Part shown: positions 36,877-48,835 of the stretch, piece after piece | Position numbering within the stretch: position 1 is the first letter of the stretch | How the letters are laid out: the number at the start of each line of letters is the position of its first letter | NCBI GenBank assembly: GCA_025345505.1 | Contig: JANVCC010000011.1 | Span: forward strand, 809,230-873,229 | Source of the DNA: Todiramphus chloris collaris | Lineage: Eukaryota; Chordata; Aves; Coraciiformes; Alcedinidae | Length of the DNA stretch: 64,000 bases | Direction: 5' to 3' | The notes under the pieces: generated by a model | What the model saw: only the letters and a program-made list of their open reading frames with translations | What the model was told of the DNA's origin: nothing | Databases searched by the model: none | Program-made: the position numbers and the translations under genes

Positions 36877-39342
36877 CCCTCCTTAAATGTGTGTCCTTGC
36901 AGGTCTCTTCCCCCCAGTACATGGCTCCTTTGGTTCTATCAGTAGCTGCTGCAACCCTTTCTGCCTCCATCCTATTCTGACAGTAACAGTAATTGTAGCA
37001 GAGATGTTTCCTCATTGTTTCCTCCATTCCTGTTGCTTTGTAGGCTTGCTGCTTCCATCAGTGAAGAGCTGTCAAGCCTGGAACAATGCCTTGTAGTAAG
37101 TCAGCTCTTCTGAACTCAGCAGCAGATGCTCCACAGTTCATGGAGTTCAGGAGCTACTGTGTTATGTGCTGATGGATTGCAGTTTGAGGGTCTTTGGCAC
37201 CCAATCAATAAAAGGGCAGCACTAGTGAGATATTACAGGCTCCTTGGAAGAACCTTGCGCCAGGAGTGTTGCTTTGTTCACCATCCCTCTTGACAAACAG
37301 GCTTTTGTATCTTTGACAGGGAAAATACTGAGAAGTGTTATCAGCACCTTCCTGGGGCTGCTCTGATTTACTGCAATAAAAACTTGGCTGAGTGCCTCAT
37401 CCTCCCTGACCTGAGGGCTCTGCAGCACATGGGTATGTGGAAGTGGGAGGGAACTGAGAATTTCCCAAGCCAACCAGTTCTTGCGTAGCACTTTGCAGGT
37501 ACCTCCTTTCTCTCCCCAGTGTAGTGTTCCAGTGTTAATAAATGGAATTGGTAATAGTCAGGTAAAATGCCAAATACACAACCACCTGTATTTAGTGTGT
37601 GGAGTGGCGTAAGTCCATTTGCCAGCTTGTAGCTGGGTAAACTGAGTCAGGCTGTTGAGATGACTTGTGTGTGGCCACCATTGATGAATTTTGAATCCCA
37701 GGAATCATCTTAACCTGGACCTTTCCTCCTGGTGCCTGTGACTGCACTTAAGGGCTTCCTGATGGCACTGGCCTGTTGCCTGTTAGTTTGAAGGTGAGGA
37801 ACCAGGGACAGCATCTCATATAGCAGTGTGGCCAATGCCACCAGGAATCACATGAACTTGTTGGGTCGCAGTTGTGTTGACTGATTAGCTCATACAGCAG
37901 TGGCTTAAAGAATTTCTAATACTTTGTCATTAGTATTTCATTCAGAAACTTTGAAGTGGTCCGTGTGCAAGCTCCTTGTGATAAATGGCCAGACCAGACC
38001 CCCTCAGATACACAAAGGTGCCTTGTGACTTTTCCAATGTTATGGGCCTTCAGGGTTTTATGCAGATTGTGGCATTTCCTTGTTATAGCTGCCAGATGTG
38101 TTCCCTCCAACCATTTTGTGGTGTTTGGTTTTTTTCTTTATTCATTGTACTAATTATCTGAGTGAAAAATTATATCATGGGAGTCCATCATCCCTACTTC
38201 CTCCTGTTTGCACTTGCACCTTTTCAGAAGGATGTAATATGCTGCTGCTTCTGTGCTCCCTGAAGCAACTGTGTGCATTGTGATCATAGAGTTACTGAAT
38301 GGGGGTTGTTTGCATAAAGAAACCCAATTAAGATGCACTGGAAAGTCTGTAAACATGCAGTAAAGCTCCAAAAACAGAATAGAAAACAAAAAGAATATTG
38401 CAGGAATGGACCTGTACCACCCCCAGTTTTCATCCTGAGTTGCAGTCAATTAAAATCTTAAATCAGGTCTGAATAATCAGTATGTCTGTGGTTTGTGCAG
38501 GCAAGTAGATCTGGGTACTGATGGCCAAGTGTTGTCTGTTCAGGAAAGAGGCTTTGGGCTGTTGACTAAGGGTATGGGGGAAGAAAGACAGGAACACTGC
38601 CTTAAAGTTAGGGAAGGATCAAGGGATAAAAGGGACCTTCAAGCCTGTTTTTAAGATTCCCAAGCAAGCCAGAACAAAACGGGACTTGTCCTGTTTCTGA
38701 TACTCAAAAATATCAAAGTTTTTGTCCTTACTCCAGCAGCAGCCTGAAGAGTTGACTCCTGTATTTTCTTCCCCCTCCCCCCTTATCTGTGGTTTCCAGA
38801 CAGAAGTGTAGGCTGCCTGTGCTTCCCAGGAAATCCATTATGTGTTATCAAGGGGTTTAGCCAAGCCTTTCCTAGAAAGTACTTGGAAAGCGATGACTTC
38901 AAACTTGCCGTGCTCAGCTTGGGGAAGAAGAAAGGCTGAGAGCAGATATGGTTCATACCTTGAAACTCTTGAAGATAGGTACTGCTGCAGAAGGAAGCTT
39001 TAAAGGCTCAGATAGTTGGCTGTGAGGACATTGATTTCTGACCTATTACTGGAGTGAGCTTCTTGAGAGAGGGGCCAGAATCTGAGGGTTTCCAGAGGTG
39101 GAAGAGATGTGAGGAAGCTGCAGCTCTTCGTGTTCTGCACTGTGGTGGGAAAGTTGATCCACAACTTGGAAGTTGTGACTGTTGCCAAAACAGTAACAAA
39201 AAATGACCTCAGGTGCTCTGCTTCTTCACTTTCAGGTGCTCTGAGAGATCTTCACCCTTACAATTTTATCTCTGAATTCTTCCTTTGATGTTTATGACTA
39301 TGCCAGTGTTTCCTTTAAGATCATCCCGATTTTGGTGCTTGG

Positions 39343-39640
39343 AGAATCATAAAATTGTTTGGGTTGGAAGGGACCTTTGAAGATCATCTACTTCCAACTT
39401 CCATGACATGTGCAGGGACACCTTCCACTGACCAGGCTGCTCAGAGTCCCATCCAGCCTGTCTTTTGAACACTTCCAGAGGGGGGGCATCCACAGCTTCC
39501 CTGGGCAATCTGGACCAGGGTCTCTCCACATTCACAGTGAAGAATTCCTTTGTACTAGCTAATCTAAATCTACTCTCCTTCAGTTTAAATCTGTCACCTC
39601 TCATCATATCACTATATGCCCTTGTGAAAAGGCTTCGTGA
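39343..39640 (-). mobile_element. CR1 3' fragment, - orientation
   Basis: It starts with GAATCATAAAATTGTTTGGG, the inverted 3' terminus, followed by GGAAGGGACCTTTGAAGATC. The minus-strand frame near 39607-39347 keeps the CR1 C-terminal pattern (RFKLKESRFRL, then WSRLPREAVDAPPLEVFK). It is truncated near 39640. Confidence 0.9.
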
Positions 39641-39920
39641 ATGTATTGCCTCCTGATGCAGTGTGTCCCATCTAGGATACTGCAGTGCAAGACATACTGA
39701 GCATATGTGTTTGCTTTGTAGCTTTTTTTTTTAAATATAGATAATATGAAGGTGCTGTCTTAGTCCATTGAATAGCTAGACACATGTTTAGGGCAGAAGA
39801 TACTTTAGCTGATGCATCCCTCTGCCCCTTTCTACCACTCAACAAGTGGTTGCACAGAGCAGTTAAAGCAACGCAGCATGGAGCACAACTTCTGCTTACA
39901 GTATTGCTGCTGTGTTGTAG

Positions 39921-40176
39921 AGGGTGGCAAGGGAAACAGTCTCAAGTTGTACCAGGGGAGTTTTAGACTGGACATTAGAAAATTTTCTTTACTGACAAGG
40001 TTGTCAAGCCCTGGGCTTGGCTGCCCAGGGTGGAGTCTCCATCCCTTGAGGTGTCTACAAGTCATGTAGATGTGGTGCTGAGTAATATGGTTTAGTGGTG
40101 ACCTGGCAGGGCTGGGTTCATGGTTTTACTCTATGATCTTAAGGGTCTCTTCCAACCTAAATGATTCTATGATTAT
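39921..40176 (+). mobile_element. CR1 3' fragment, + orientation, different subfamily
   Basis: Marker blocks are GTCTCAAGTTGTACCAGGGG, TTTTAGACTGGACATTAG, GGTTTAGTGGTGACCTGGCA and the terminal AATGATTCTATGATTATAAA. The GGTTTAGTGGTGACCTGGC signature is shared with the copies at 43492 (+) and 48339 (-). It sets these three apart from the other CR1 copies here. Confidence 0.88.
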
Positions 40177-40677
40177 AAATGCTGTGTGTTAGGGCATGTG
40201 TCAGCTGTTGCTGATCAAAACTTGTATGGGCATGTTGTGGTCACAGCAAAGAGACAGGGACTGCTGGGGCCATGTATAAGAACTGTGGAGAAATGCAGAA
40301 ATGCCCAGAGACAGATTCCTCTCCCTGCCTGTTCTGCAAGCAGCAGCATCATTTAAACATCAGCAGTTCTTTCTAAGTAGGAAAAACTGAATGAAGGCTG
40401 TAATGGAGATTAGATATCAAATTGCCCATTGTGATTTCAATAAATGTTTCATGCAGATGCCCTCCTTGGCATGTGGTGTGAGAGGTGAAGGCAGTGGGTT
40501 TGTTATGGCCTGGGGAAGCTGAACATGCTTGTTAGAAAGCAGCAGCATCGCTGTCAAAGCTGCACCACTGCTTTTCTTTCTGACATCGTGGTTTTTATAT
40601 TGTGCATCTCCTAAACCTCTGCTTAAATAAATGCACTGTGTCTAAACTGTGTAGATATGGGAAGAGGGCAGGGGGGG

Positions 40678-40693
40678 ATGTGTGTGTGTGTTG
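40678..40693. repeat. Short (TG)n microsatellite
   Basis: GATGTGTGTGTGTGTTG directly after a short G-rich stretch (GGGCAGGGGGG). Confidence 0.8.
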
Positions 40694-40908
40694 AGAGCTA
40701 ATACTTGTAATGCCTCTCCCTGCCTTTAAAGTCTCTATTGCTGCTTGTGTAACTGCAAGCTAGTATAAATGAGATATCAAACCCTTCCTAACAAATCGGG
40801 CACTTGCTGTTTAAAATTAATTCCCTTAAAGCAAAATGTGAATGATTCAAGATGATCTATCTGGTTAAAAACATCACGTAGCCCCAAAGAGAGGCTTCTG
40901 ATGGCTTT

Positions 40909-40935
40909 TTTTTTTTTTGTTGTTGTTGTTTCTTT
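40909..40935 (+). repeat. T-run followed by (TTG)n
   Basis: A poly-T run passes into GTTGTTGTTGTTTC. Short simple repeat. Confidence 0.85.
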
Positions 40936-43403
40936 TGTAAGAGGCCAAATGAGGGACTGTGATTCATCGACATAATGGATTGCTGTGCTATGTTTGTGAT
41001 ATGTGTATTAATTCACTTTATGGTGAAATACTCATGTAATTCCCACTTGGCAAGAGCTGTTAAATGACCTGAACAGATGATACAAGCTATGCTGGCATGA
41101 TATATCTGTGACTACAGGCTTTGGTGCTGGGACTTTGCTGGGTCTTCAGTGCTAATCCCCAGACGGCCAAAGGTCACAGAAATTGCTTGGTTTGCTGAAA
41201 AACACTCTTAGAGGATGGGTGACTTTGCCCTTTTCCCTGCAGTTTCAATTTGTTAATGTTCACAACCGTAAGCTTGAGGAAGTGGGAGTTTTTGATGGAA
41301 AGAATCTCTTTCAAGCCTATTTGATTTGAGGTTGGGCGTTAAGACATTGGGTGATGCACATTGGACATGACCAGACATTCTGAGCTGAATCCCCAAGAAT
41401 GGATGCATCCAGTTGGGAGTGATGGGCTAAATGTGTGAAAATCCCATTGTTAGATTCAATTTTTTTAAATTTATTTTTTAAAGTTTTCCCCAGTGCTTGT
41501 AATTGAAAGCAAAACTACCCTGTTTTCAAGGCTTTACACATCACTTAAACGTTCTTTAAATTCACCTTTGAGCCCTTCATGTTACAGGGAGGCTGTGAGG
41601 TGATGATGCAGGACTGGATGATTGTGCAGGGAAAGGTTTTGAGGTGCTCATAGCTGCATGTGGACACCTCACCCTGCCCAGCCTCTGGCTCTGCTGTAGA
41701 TTTTGTTAAATACCCTCAGGTCTGCTGCTACACTTGCTTGCAGGAATTGTGCTATGCCTTTGCAGTCTTCCTTTCTCATGAAATCTGTTTCTCTTGTCTC
41801 TGGGAGGTATTTGGGAGTCAAGGAAAATTGCAGATCTCCCTTTGTGTCTGGGGTTGCAGGTGGTTCTTCTAGGAGCATGAGTACCATTCAGCTGTTGTCT
41901 TTCTCAGTGACATTTGAATGCTGAAATGCATTCAAAGCTTCAGCAGTGGTGGAAATTTCCTTCCACAGTGGGGAAGAGAGAAAAGGCAGGTTTTCTCCCA
42001 GTTTTTCCCCAGGGCCATCTGCCAAAGGAGATCTTGTCTGAACTGTGACTGTGGCCAGCCTTCAAGGCTGAACTGAATTTACACATGGCATTGTGCTGTC
42101 AAGTCATAACACATTTGGTTTTGGCTATTTTTCCTCTATCTCATTGCCTCTTCATTGCATATTCCCCAGAGCAGGTCTGTGGTCAGCTGAGCCAGGCAGG
42201 AATTGCATTTTCTGTGCATGGTGCCAGACTTTGCTAGGAGTGTTACTGGGTCTATCTGGGAATGGCATCTTTTAGCCTTCATGAAGGAGCTAGATCTCTC
42301 TTAGGCTGGGCAGGAGTCCTATGGTAGATGGGCAAGGAGCACGGAGGTGTTACAGCCCCAGAAACTGGACTTAACCTTCCAGGAGCTTGCTTATTGTTGA
42401 GACTCATCTTCAGACAGCTCCTACAAAGGCTATAGGATGAACCTGCCACAAGACAAGGCTGATACCGAAGCCATTGCCTTCTTAGGTGAGCCTGCAGAAG
42501 ACCATTGCTGGTCACTTCTAGGTTCTACCATGGAAGTACAAGCCCAGAAAGCTGGTGTATTCATGACTACTTGACCAAAAGGCCAGGCTGCTGAGTAACA
42601 TGATAAATTATGGTTTACTCGATAAATATAGCTTCAGGCATGATGGTTTTGGCTTGTGTTTTTTTTCTCCAAAGCGATTTTTAAATATACATAGTTGGCC
42701 ACTGACTGCAGATACTATGGCCTCCGTAAATTCCTGCTTACTCCATGTGAAAAATGCTTCCTACTTCAGTAATCGCTTGTTTGAAGGATGGGAAAGCCTA
42801 AGTCCTTGAAAGTCCAGGAAAGCCACAAGGTTTCACAACTTGCTGCCTGGTGCAGCCTAATGCTGTCAGGGTGAGGATATTTGACTAATGCACAAATCTG
42901 GTTTAGCCCTGATGTAGGCAAAATGCCTGTGGGAGGGAGTCTGCAAAACCCATTGACTGTTGTGGCTGAGTTAGGATTATGGGCTCAGACTGTGTGATTA
43001 ACGTGCCCTATGATTTATAATGCTTTATAGGTGTCAAAGGTTTTTACTGCAGAGTATCTGCAAAATCTGTTTGGAATTATAAACAGCCAGCACTGAACTG
43101 AAGCTGCATCTGGAGAAAGGGGGGAGGCAGGCAGGATTTTTGGGCTATAGCTTCTTAGAGCCAGCCCTATGCTTTATGAACAAGAGCTGACAGCTATGTC
43201 AGATGGGTTTTTCTCTGGACATCTGGGTACAGCAATGTTCTTCCAGTCTAAAAGACATTGGTGTGCAGACACTGTCTTTTAAAATCTTTACCACTTTGAA
43301 AGATGCTTGGTGAGATGAGACTTGGATGGTTGCTCAACCAACTCATGATTTTAACCTGTCATCCTACATGTGAGAGCTTTTCCAGGCTGTTCTGTAAGTC
43401 CCC

Positions 43404-43485
43404 TGTACTGCTTTTGGCTGGTACAGAGTTAACACCAGCATAGTAACTGGTATGGGGCTATGTACAAGGAATGGCTGATGGAACT
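43404..43485 (+). mobile_element. Fragment of an ERVL-type LTR (5' part)
   Basis: TGTACTGCTTTTGGCTGG, ACAGAGTTAACACCAGC and GTAACTGGTATGGGGC follow the layout of the start of the common bird ERVL LTR (TG…CTGG…GGCTGG…AGAGTTAA…GTAGCTGGTAT). The match ends where a CR1 copy begins. A short stretch after the second CR1 (about 44026-44075, with GGGCTTACACAGCACTAAGG) may be the continuation, but this is weak. No internal retroviral sequence is seen. Confidence 0.55.
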
Positions 43486-43491
43486 GTGGTG

Positions 43492-43847
43492 GTTGAACCT
43501 GGAGAAAAGGAAGCTCAGGGGAGACCTTGTGATAGCTTCCTGAAAGGAGATTGGAGACTGGTGAGGGTCAGTCTATTCTTTCATTTAGCAAGCAATAGGA
43601 CAAGAGGAAAGGGTCTCAAGTTGCACCAGGGAGGTTTAGGTTGGACATAAGGAACAATTTCTTCCCCACAAGGGTTGTCAAGGCCTGTCCCAGGCTGCCC
43701 AGGGCAGTGATGGAGTCCCCATCCCTGGAGGGGTTTCAAAACTGTGGTACTGAGGGCCATGGTTTAGTGGTGACCTGGCAGTGCTGGGTTAATGGTTGGA
43801 CTTCAGGATCTTCAAGGTCTCTTCCAACCAGAATGATTCTATGTTTT
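43492..43847 (+). mobile_element. CR1 3' fragment, + orientation
   Basis: It begins within the RT C-terminal block (TTGAACCTGGAGAAAAGGAAG on the DNA level). It passes through CAAGTTGCACCAGGGAGG, CAAGGCCTGTCCCAGGCTGC and GGTTTAGTGGTGACCTGGCA, and ends AATGATTCTATGTTTTGG. It belongs to the same subfamily as the copies at 39921 and 48339. The last part of a frame at 43641-43895 runs over it but is not a gene. Confidence 0.92.
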
Positions 43848-43893
43848 GGATTTGTGACCAAAACAGTGTTGGTAATTGAGGAATGTTATCAAT

Positions 43894-44025
43894 AAGGCCA
43901 GGTGGGACGGGGCTTTGAGTAACTTCATCTAGTAGAAGGTGTCCCTGCCCATGGCCTGGGGCATGGAATTAGATGATTTTGAAGGTCCCTTCCAACCCAC
44001 ACCATTCTATGATTCTGATTCTATT
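43894..44025 (+). mobile_element. CR1 3' UTR fragment, + orientation
   Basis: AAGGCCAGGTGGGACGGGGC, GTCCCTGCCCATGGCCTGG and CCATTCTATGATTCTGATTC are the last 130 bp of a CR1 element with about three terminal 8-mers preserved. It lies 46 bp after another CR1 in the same orientation but is of a different subfamily, so the two are separate insertions. Confidence 0.9.
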
Positions 44026-46890
44026 TTTTAGCTATCTCTGATGAGGGCTTACACAGCACTAAGGTAGAATATTTACTGAGTTCCTTCTAAAATTGAGGGT
44101 AAAAAAAAACCAAAGGTTGTTTCTCTGCTTGCTTCCAAAACAAATGTTTTCCCTCACAGCTGTGTAGTTGCTTTTTTAAAATGTAGTTAGACTTTTTAAA
44201 ATGAATTGGGTGACTCCTTTTTCAACAGAGGCAATGTGAACCTGTGCTCCTGCCAGCCTAAACTTGATTATTGGTAGCTGCACTAAGACAGGTTTGCTAT
44301 ATACTTAAATATTTAGTCCTTGTCCTATCCTGTTTAGTCCCATGTCTAAAGCTGTAAATGTGTGAAAATGATAGAAGTGAAATATTGTCATCGTGGAAGC
44401 TTGACTTGTTGGTCTGTTTTGGTGTTTGAAGCCCTCAGCACGGATGGTGAAAAATTGGGTTCCTTTTCCAGAGGAGGCTTTATTTTTCTCACCCAGTGGG
44501 AAGCAAGTGTGACCTTGCTCTGCCCATCAGTTGGACCTGAATTATTTACTTGACTTCTGGGTTTGAAACCCCTAGTCTCCTGATCCACCAAGCCTGCTTT
44601 CCCAGTGCCTTTCTCTGGTTCCCAGGTGTCCTGGAAGAGATCCAAGGACAGTTGTGCTGTGAGAGGCCATAAAACACTGGGAACAACTTTGTGATGTGTC
44701 CTTGTTGGGTGGCTGGATGCTCTGGGAAGGGTTTATTGGTCAATGGAAAGGGCGTTTTGTCCTTTTGTGTCATCTGTGTCCCCCCAAAAAGTAGGAGACA
44801 TTTCCCTGCTTCTCATAAAAGTAGACTTTGTGGAAGTTGATCAAAGACGCTTGTGGGTTCAAAATGACCTCAAAAATTAGCTAGATGAGAAGGAAACCTG
44901 GCACCAGGGTTAGGTAAATGAATGAAGGAAATAAAAATGAGCAGGATTAGCTTGTGATAATACTGCCTTGCTAAATGCGTGCAGAGGAACAGAGGTGGAA
45001 GTTATACAAGCAACAGTCTGAGAGTAGATGGGGTCTCCTACCTTCCCCAGCATGTGTCCTGTCACCTGGGACAAAGCTGCCTTCTCTTTTTCACGGCTAC
45101 TTGGCCCCATCACAGCTCACAGCCAATTGTTCCCACCAAAACTGTGAATGGCTGAAAATAATCCTGCAAAATGCTGATGGAAACTAAGAGGCTGCTGTGT
45201 TCCTACAGGGCCCTGCTTGGGGACTGCTGATGAGCTGCGCTTTGCAGACAGCCTCCTGTTGGTGTCCTCTCTTTATTTTCAGCAGTGGATTAGATATTTA
45301 TAACAACAACTTAAAATTGGCACCACTTTAGCATTAGTTTGAAATGGCTGTGAATACCCTTCAAGGAAGGGGAAAAAAGGAGGTAGAGATCTTTGTGCTG
45401 AAGTTTCAATCTTCATGTGATGGATGCCATGTATGGAGTATAGGTAGTCCTGGATGGTGGTGCCTTGCAGCTATAGCCCTTTTTAGAGATGTTTATCAGT
45501 TTCCAGGGGAGATCATAGAATCATAGAATAGTTTGGGTTGGAAGGAACCTTAAAGATAATCTAGTTCCAACCCCCCTACCATGGGCAAGGACACCTTCCA
45601 CTAGAGCGGGTTGCTCAGCCTCATTCAACATGGTCTTGAACACTTCCAGGGAGGGGTAGATGTGTGAGTGGGTTTGAGTGCTCCTTCAGGGTGCTGGTAC
45701 TTTGCTAGCAGGAAGATGCGGTGATGGGAAGTCCACCTCTTGTTACATATGATAGGTTGGAGGTCCTGCTGGGCAGATAGTGGGGCACAAGCTAATATGT
45801 AGGTTGCTGCTGTGGAGAGACAGAGCAAGGTTAGGACTGGAAGGCTTCGAAGTAGTGATGGTTGCCAAATGTTGGAAAGAGTGCTCTGGTGGCTTGAAAA
45901 GAGAAAATTGGAGGGAGAAGGTGAGGCTTGAGCTAGGAGAGATGCTCCCATGTCCTGCATCATCTGTGAGAAACCTGTCTATGTGTCTGCTGTGCTAGAA
46001 AGCTTTTAAAAAATACTGTACAAGGGTTCTTGAGTGAGGAATTAAAATATTTGTTGCAGGTATTACTTCTAGGTTTCAGCCAGACACAGAGCTGAGCCTG
46101 TGCAGTGTTTCTTTATTTCTAATAGTTCTTCTGCCTAAAGACAAACATTGCCCTTCAACCCCATCCCTTTGGTATTGAATTAATGCAGAATTGAGAATAA
46201 AAGACAAAAGAGTAAATTTTCAGTGAGGTACAGTTAAATAAGCAGTTGCTTTTAACAGCTGCTGCCATCCTCACTGTTTATGGAAGAGGAGAGATGTCGA
46301 TGCAATGGGAAACAGAAGGCCTACACCAACATCTTCTTCTGTCCCATCCTTTCGTAGAAGTCCTACCTCTATGCTGCTGGTAACTGATTTAGAGATCAGG
46401 AGGAGTACAAGGTAGACTGGGGAGTGGGATGTTCTTGTGCCTTTTTTCTTTTTTTCACTACTGATGTAACTTTGAGTACATGCATAGCATCTGCTTTTAT
46501 TTTCCTTGGGTGACAAATCCTACTGCTTTGCTGAAAGCCACAGAGACACATCACTGTGTAAAAGAGCAGGTTTTTTTCTCACACTATGGTTCCCCCAACC
46601 CCTCTCCACATTATTTTACTGCAATAGCTTTGTGCTTCTTTGCAGAATGGGGTGGTTTGCATGTAGGAAGGTCCCTTAGATAAAAAAAGCAGGGAAAAGC
46701 CAAGTTGTTCTGAAGGAGTGAAGTTAATGGGGGTAAATGGAGCCATGCAATGAGCCTTTCTCAGAAATCTTGGCAGAGGTGGCAGGTTTTTGGAGCTCTA
46801 GAGTTCCTACAGATACTGAAAATGAGTGTCTGGAAAGAGGGCAATGTACTGTACCCCCATAGGAAAGCCAGCATCTAAGAATTCTTTTAT
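44026..46890. other. Intronic DNA without recognised gene, interrupted by CR1 at 45512
   Basis: The first 50 bp might continue the LTR fragment at 43404. Otherwise there are only short frames and small homopolymers. Confidence 0.55.
45512..45659 (-). mobile_element. CR1 3' UTR fragment, - orientation
   Basis: It starts with two clean inverted 8-mers plus flank (ATCATAGAATCATAGAATAG). GGTTGGAAGGAACCTTAAAG and the 3' UTR follow, up to ACACTTCCAGGGAGGGG. It is only about 150 bp long. The well-kept terminus suggests it is one of the younger copies. Confidence 0.92.
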
Positions 46891-46895
46891 GTCTG
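46891..46895. repeat. Left target-site duplication of the solo LTR
   Basis: GTCTG directly before the TG of the LTR. The identical copy is at 47649-47653. Five bases is the length expected for ERVL insertions. Confidence 0.8.
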
Positions 46896-47648
46896 TGTCC
46901 TGGTTTGAGTGAGAACAGAACTAATTGTTCAGTGATTTTACTTTTCAGCTCAGTTCTTCTAACTGCACTTTCTGAAGTCAGCAGCCTGTTCTCACAGGCA
47001 GTGTCTGCTTCTAGCAGTGACAACACCCCATGTTAGTACCAAGGACTGGTGTGTAGAACAAGGCCACTGCTGGATCTTGTGGGGGTGCAGAAAGCAAAAG
47101 TCTGCCCCTGCAGGGAGGAGTGGACAGGACAGGTGACCCTAAACTGACTGAGGGATTCCATCCCATAGAAGTCATGTTTGGTATAAAGCTGAGGGATCAT
47201 GAGGGTTTTGTCCTGCTTTGTCAGCTTTGCTGGCTTTGCTCAGGTCCTCTTCTGGTTTCTTCTTCTGAGCATCTGAGGAGGTTCCTGTCTGTTCTGCCTT
47301 TGATCACAATCTGTGTGTTCATGAATCTGGTACCAAAATCCAGCTCCTGAACGCAGCTCCCATCTGCAACTGGGCCCAGTCTGGGACTCCCCTGATGCCT
47401 GCTTCACAGCATCAGTGGTGACGGCGATGTAATTGCCATTGAGGGGTTGGTTTCAATAATGGATTTGTATATAGTCCATTATTATTATGATTATTAATTT
47501 TCATTAGAGATGTTGTAGTTTACTTTTACTTTTCTGATCGTTAAGTCTCTCTTCCTTATTCCCTTTCTCTTCCCCTTTGGGGAGGGAGGGAGGTTAACAA
47601 AGTATCTGTTATAGGTCTGAAGGGCTGCCTTGACCCTTAACTGTGACA
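46896..47648 (+). mobile_element. Solo LTR of an ERVL-type endogenous retrovirus
   Basis: A 753-bp element begins TGTCCTGGTTTGAG and ends ACTGTGACA, so it has TG…CA termini. The layout follows the familiar bird ERVL LTR: TGTCCTGGTTT start, a TATA-like GTATAAAG at 47181-47188, an A/T-rich stretch with ATTATTATTATGATTATTAA near 47480, and a pyrimidine-rich then G-rich part near 47545-47595. It is flanked on both sides by GTCTG (46891-46895 and 47649-47653), a perfect 5-bp target-site duplication. No internal viral genes adjoin it, so it is a solo LTR left by LTR-LTR recombination. Body divergence suggests it is not recent. Confidence 0.82.
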
Positions 47649-47653
47649 GTCTG
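47649..47653. repeat. Right target-site duplication of the solo LTR
   Basis: GTCTG directly after the terminal CA of the LTR, identical to 46891-46895. Confidence 0.8.
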
Positions 47654-48338
47654 GCTTGCCACCTGGGTCATGAGCAGAAACCCAGCTGGAATAGGGTAGA
47701 TGCACACCTATCCTTTCCAAATGCTGTACCCAAGTGGTCATTGGCTTTTCCTGCCTCCTGTCCAGCGTAAGGACGGATCTATCTCAGTGGTCTCTGGCTT
47801 AGACCAGAAGTTGCATACTGGATTTAAATCTCCTCACAAAAGATGTTGTGGTTTCCTGGAGAACTCTGACAAAGGGCACTTTTTGGAAGGATACGTTGAA
47901 AATTCCTGATGTGCTGCTTTCTTTGAAGCTGTTTTTTTATTCTTTGTTAAGCTGAATTTCTTGGCACTTGAGTGTGCAGGCTTTCCTTGCAAGGCATTTG
48001 CAGGATGTAGCTCTAAATGAGGCACATCTTTCTATGCCTGAAGATGAACAGTAACTGTGTCATGTTAGAGACGTATGGGTTTATTAAGCATTAACTTGTA
48101 GGTCTGGTGCTATGTTCTGAGTGCTCTTCAGTGGTTTTAATGCTATTTTGCAAAAAGACATTGTCTTAAACTGTGTTTGGCCTGCTCTTTGGAGACTGGT
48201 TTGCTCTATTTTAAATAATTACATGTCCTCTGTGGCCTTAAGAAATACTGCATGGATGGTTTAAACCATCTTCATTTGCATAGACTGCCGTAATTGTTCT
48301 AGAATAGGTTTTAACAATTCACAGAAATGGGTTACTTG
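47654..48338. other. Intronic DNA without recognised gene
   Basis: Between the solo LTR and the CR1 at 48339. I see nothing in it. Confidence 0.6.
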
Positions 48339-48835
48339 GATCACAGAATTGCTCAAGTTGGAAAAGAGCTTTAAGATCATAGAGTAGAACTGTGAACCCA
48401 GCACTGCCAAGACCACCACTAAACCACGTCCCTCAGCACCACATCTCCATTGCTTTGAAACCCCTCCGGGGATGGGGACTCCACCACTGCCCTGGGCAGC
48501 CTGGGACAGGCCTTGACAGCCCTTGTGGGGAAGACATTTTTCCTACTGTCCAGTCTAAACCTCCCCCGGTGCAACTTCAGGCCATTTCCTCTTGTCCTGT
48601 CACTCTTTCCTTGGTAGGAGAGACTAACCCCCACCAGGTTCCTACCTCCTGTCAGGGAGTTGTGGAGAGTGAGAAGGTCTCCCCTGAGCCTCTTTTTCTC
48701 CAGGATCAACAACCCAGCTCCTTCAGCTATTCCTTAAGAGACTTGTTCTCTAGACTCTTTCCCAGCTTCATTGCTTTTCTCTGGACATGCCCCAGCACCT
48801 CAATGTCTTCTGAAGTGAGGGCCCAAAACTGAGGA
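48339..48835 (-). mobile_element. CR1 LINE 3' fragment, - orientation
   Basis: It starts with GGATCACAGAATTGCTCAAG. It includes ACCACTAAACCACGTCCCTC, the inverse of the subfamily marker at 39921 and 43492. It ends near GGGCCCAAAACTGAGG. On the minus strand, 48712-48419 retains the RT C-terminal pattern (LILEKKRLRGDLL, then KACPRLPRAVVESPSPEGFQ). It is not active. Confidence 0.92.

Larger units (their letters stand above)
34060..39342. other. Intronic DNA without recognised gene
   Basis: Contains the longest non-repeat open frame (35363-35935, judged non-coding) and the G/T tract at 36746. No RNA gene or exon recognised. Confidence 0.6.
40177..43403. other. Intronic DNA without recognised gene
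   Basis: Contains a TG microsatellite (40678) and a T-run with TTG repeats (40909). No gene recognised. Confidence 0.6.

Noticed and set aside
42361-42540. Possible repeat fragment around CCAGAAACTGGAC and CATTGCTGGTCACTTC
   Set aside because: The texture suggested a worn repeat, but I could not match it to any family or to another copy in the window.
46896-47648. Full-length endogenous retrovirus
   Set aside because: Only one LTR is present between the two copies of the target duplication. No primer-binding site, polypurine tract or gag-pol-env sequence adjoins it.
48392-48832. 146-codon open frame on the + strand
   Set aside because: It is the antisense frame of a minus-oriented CR1.
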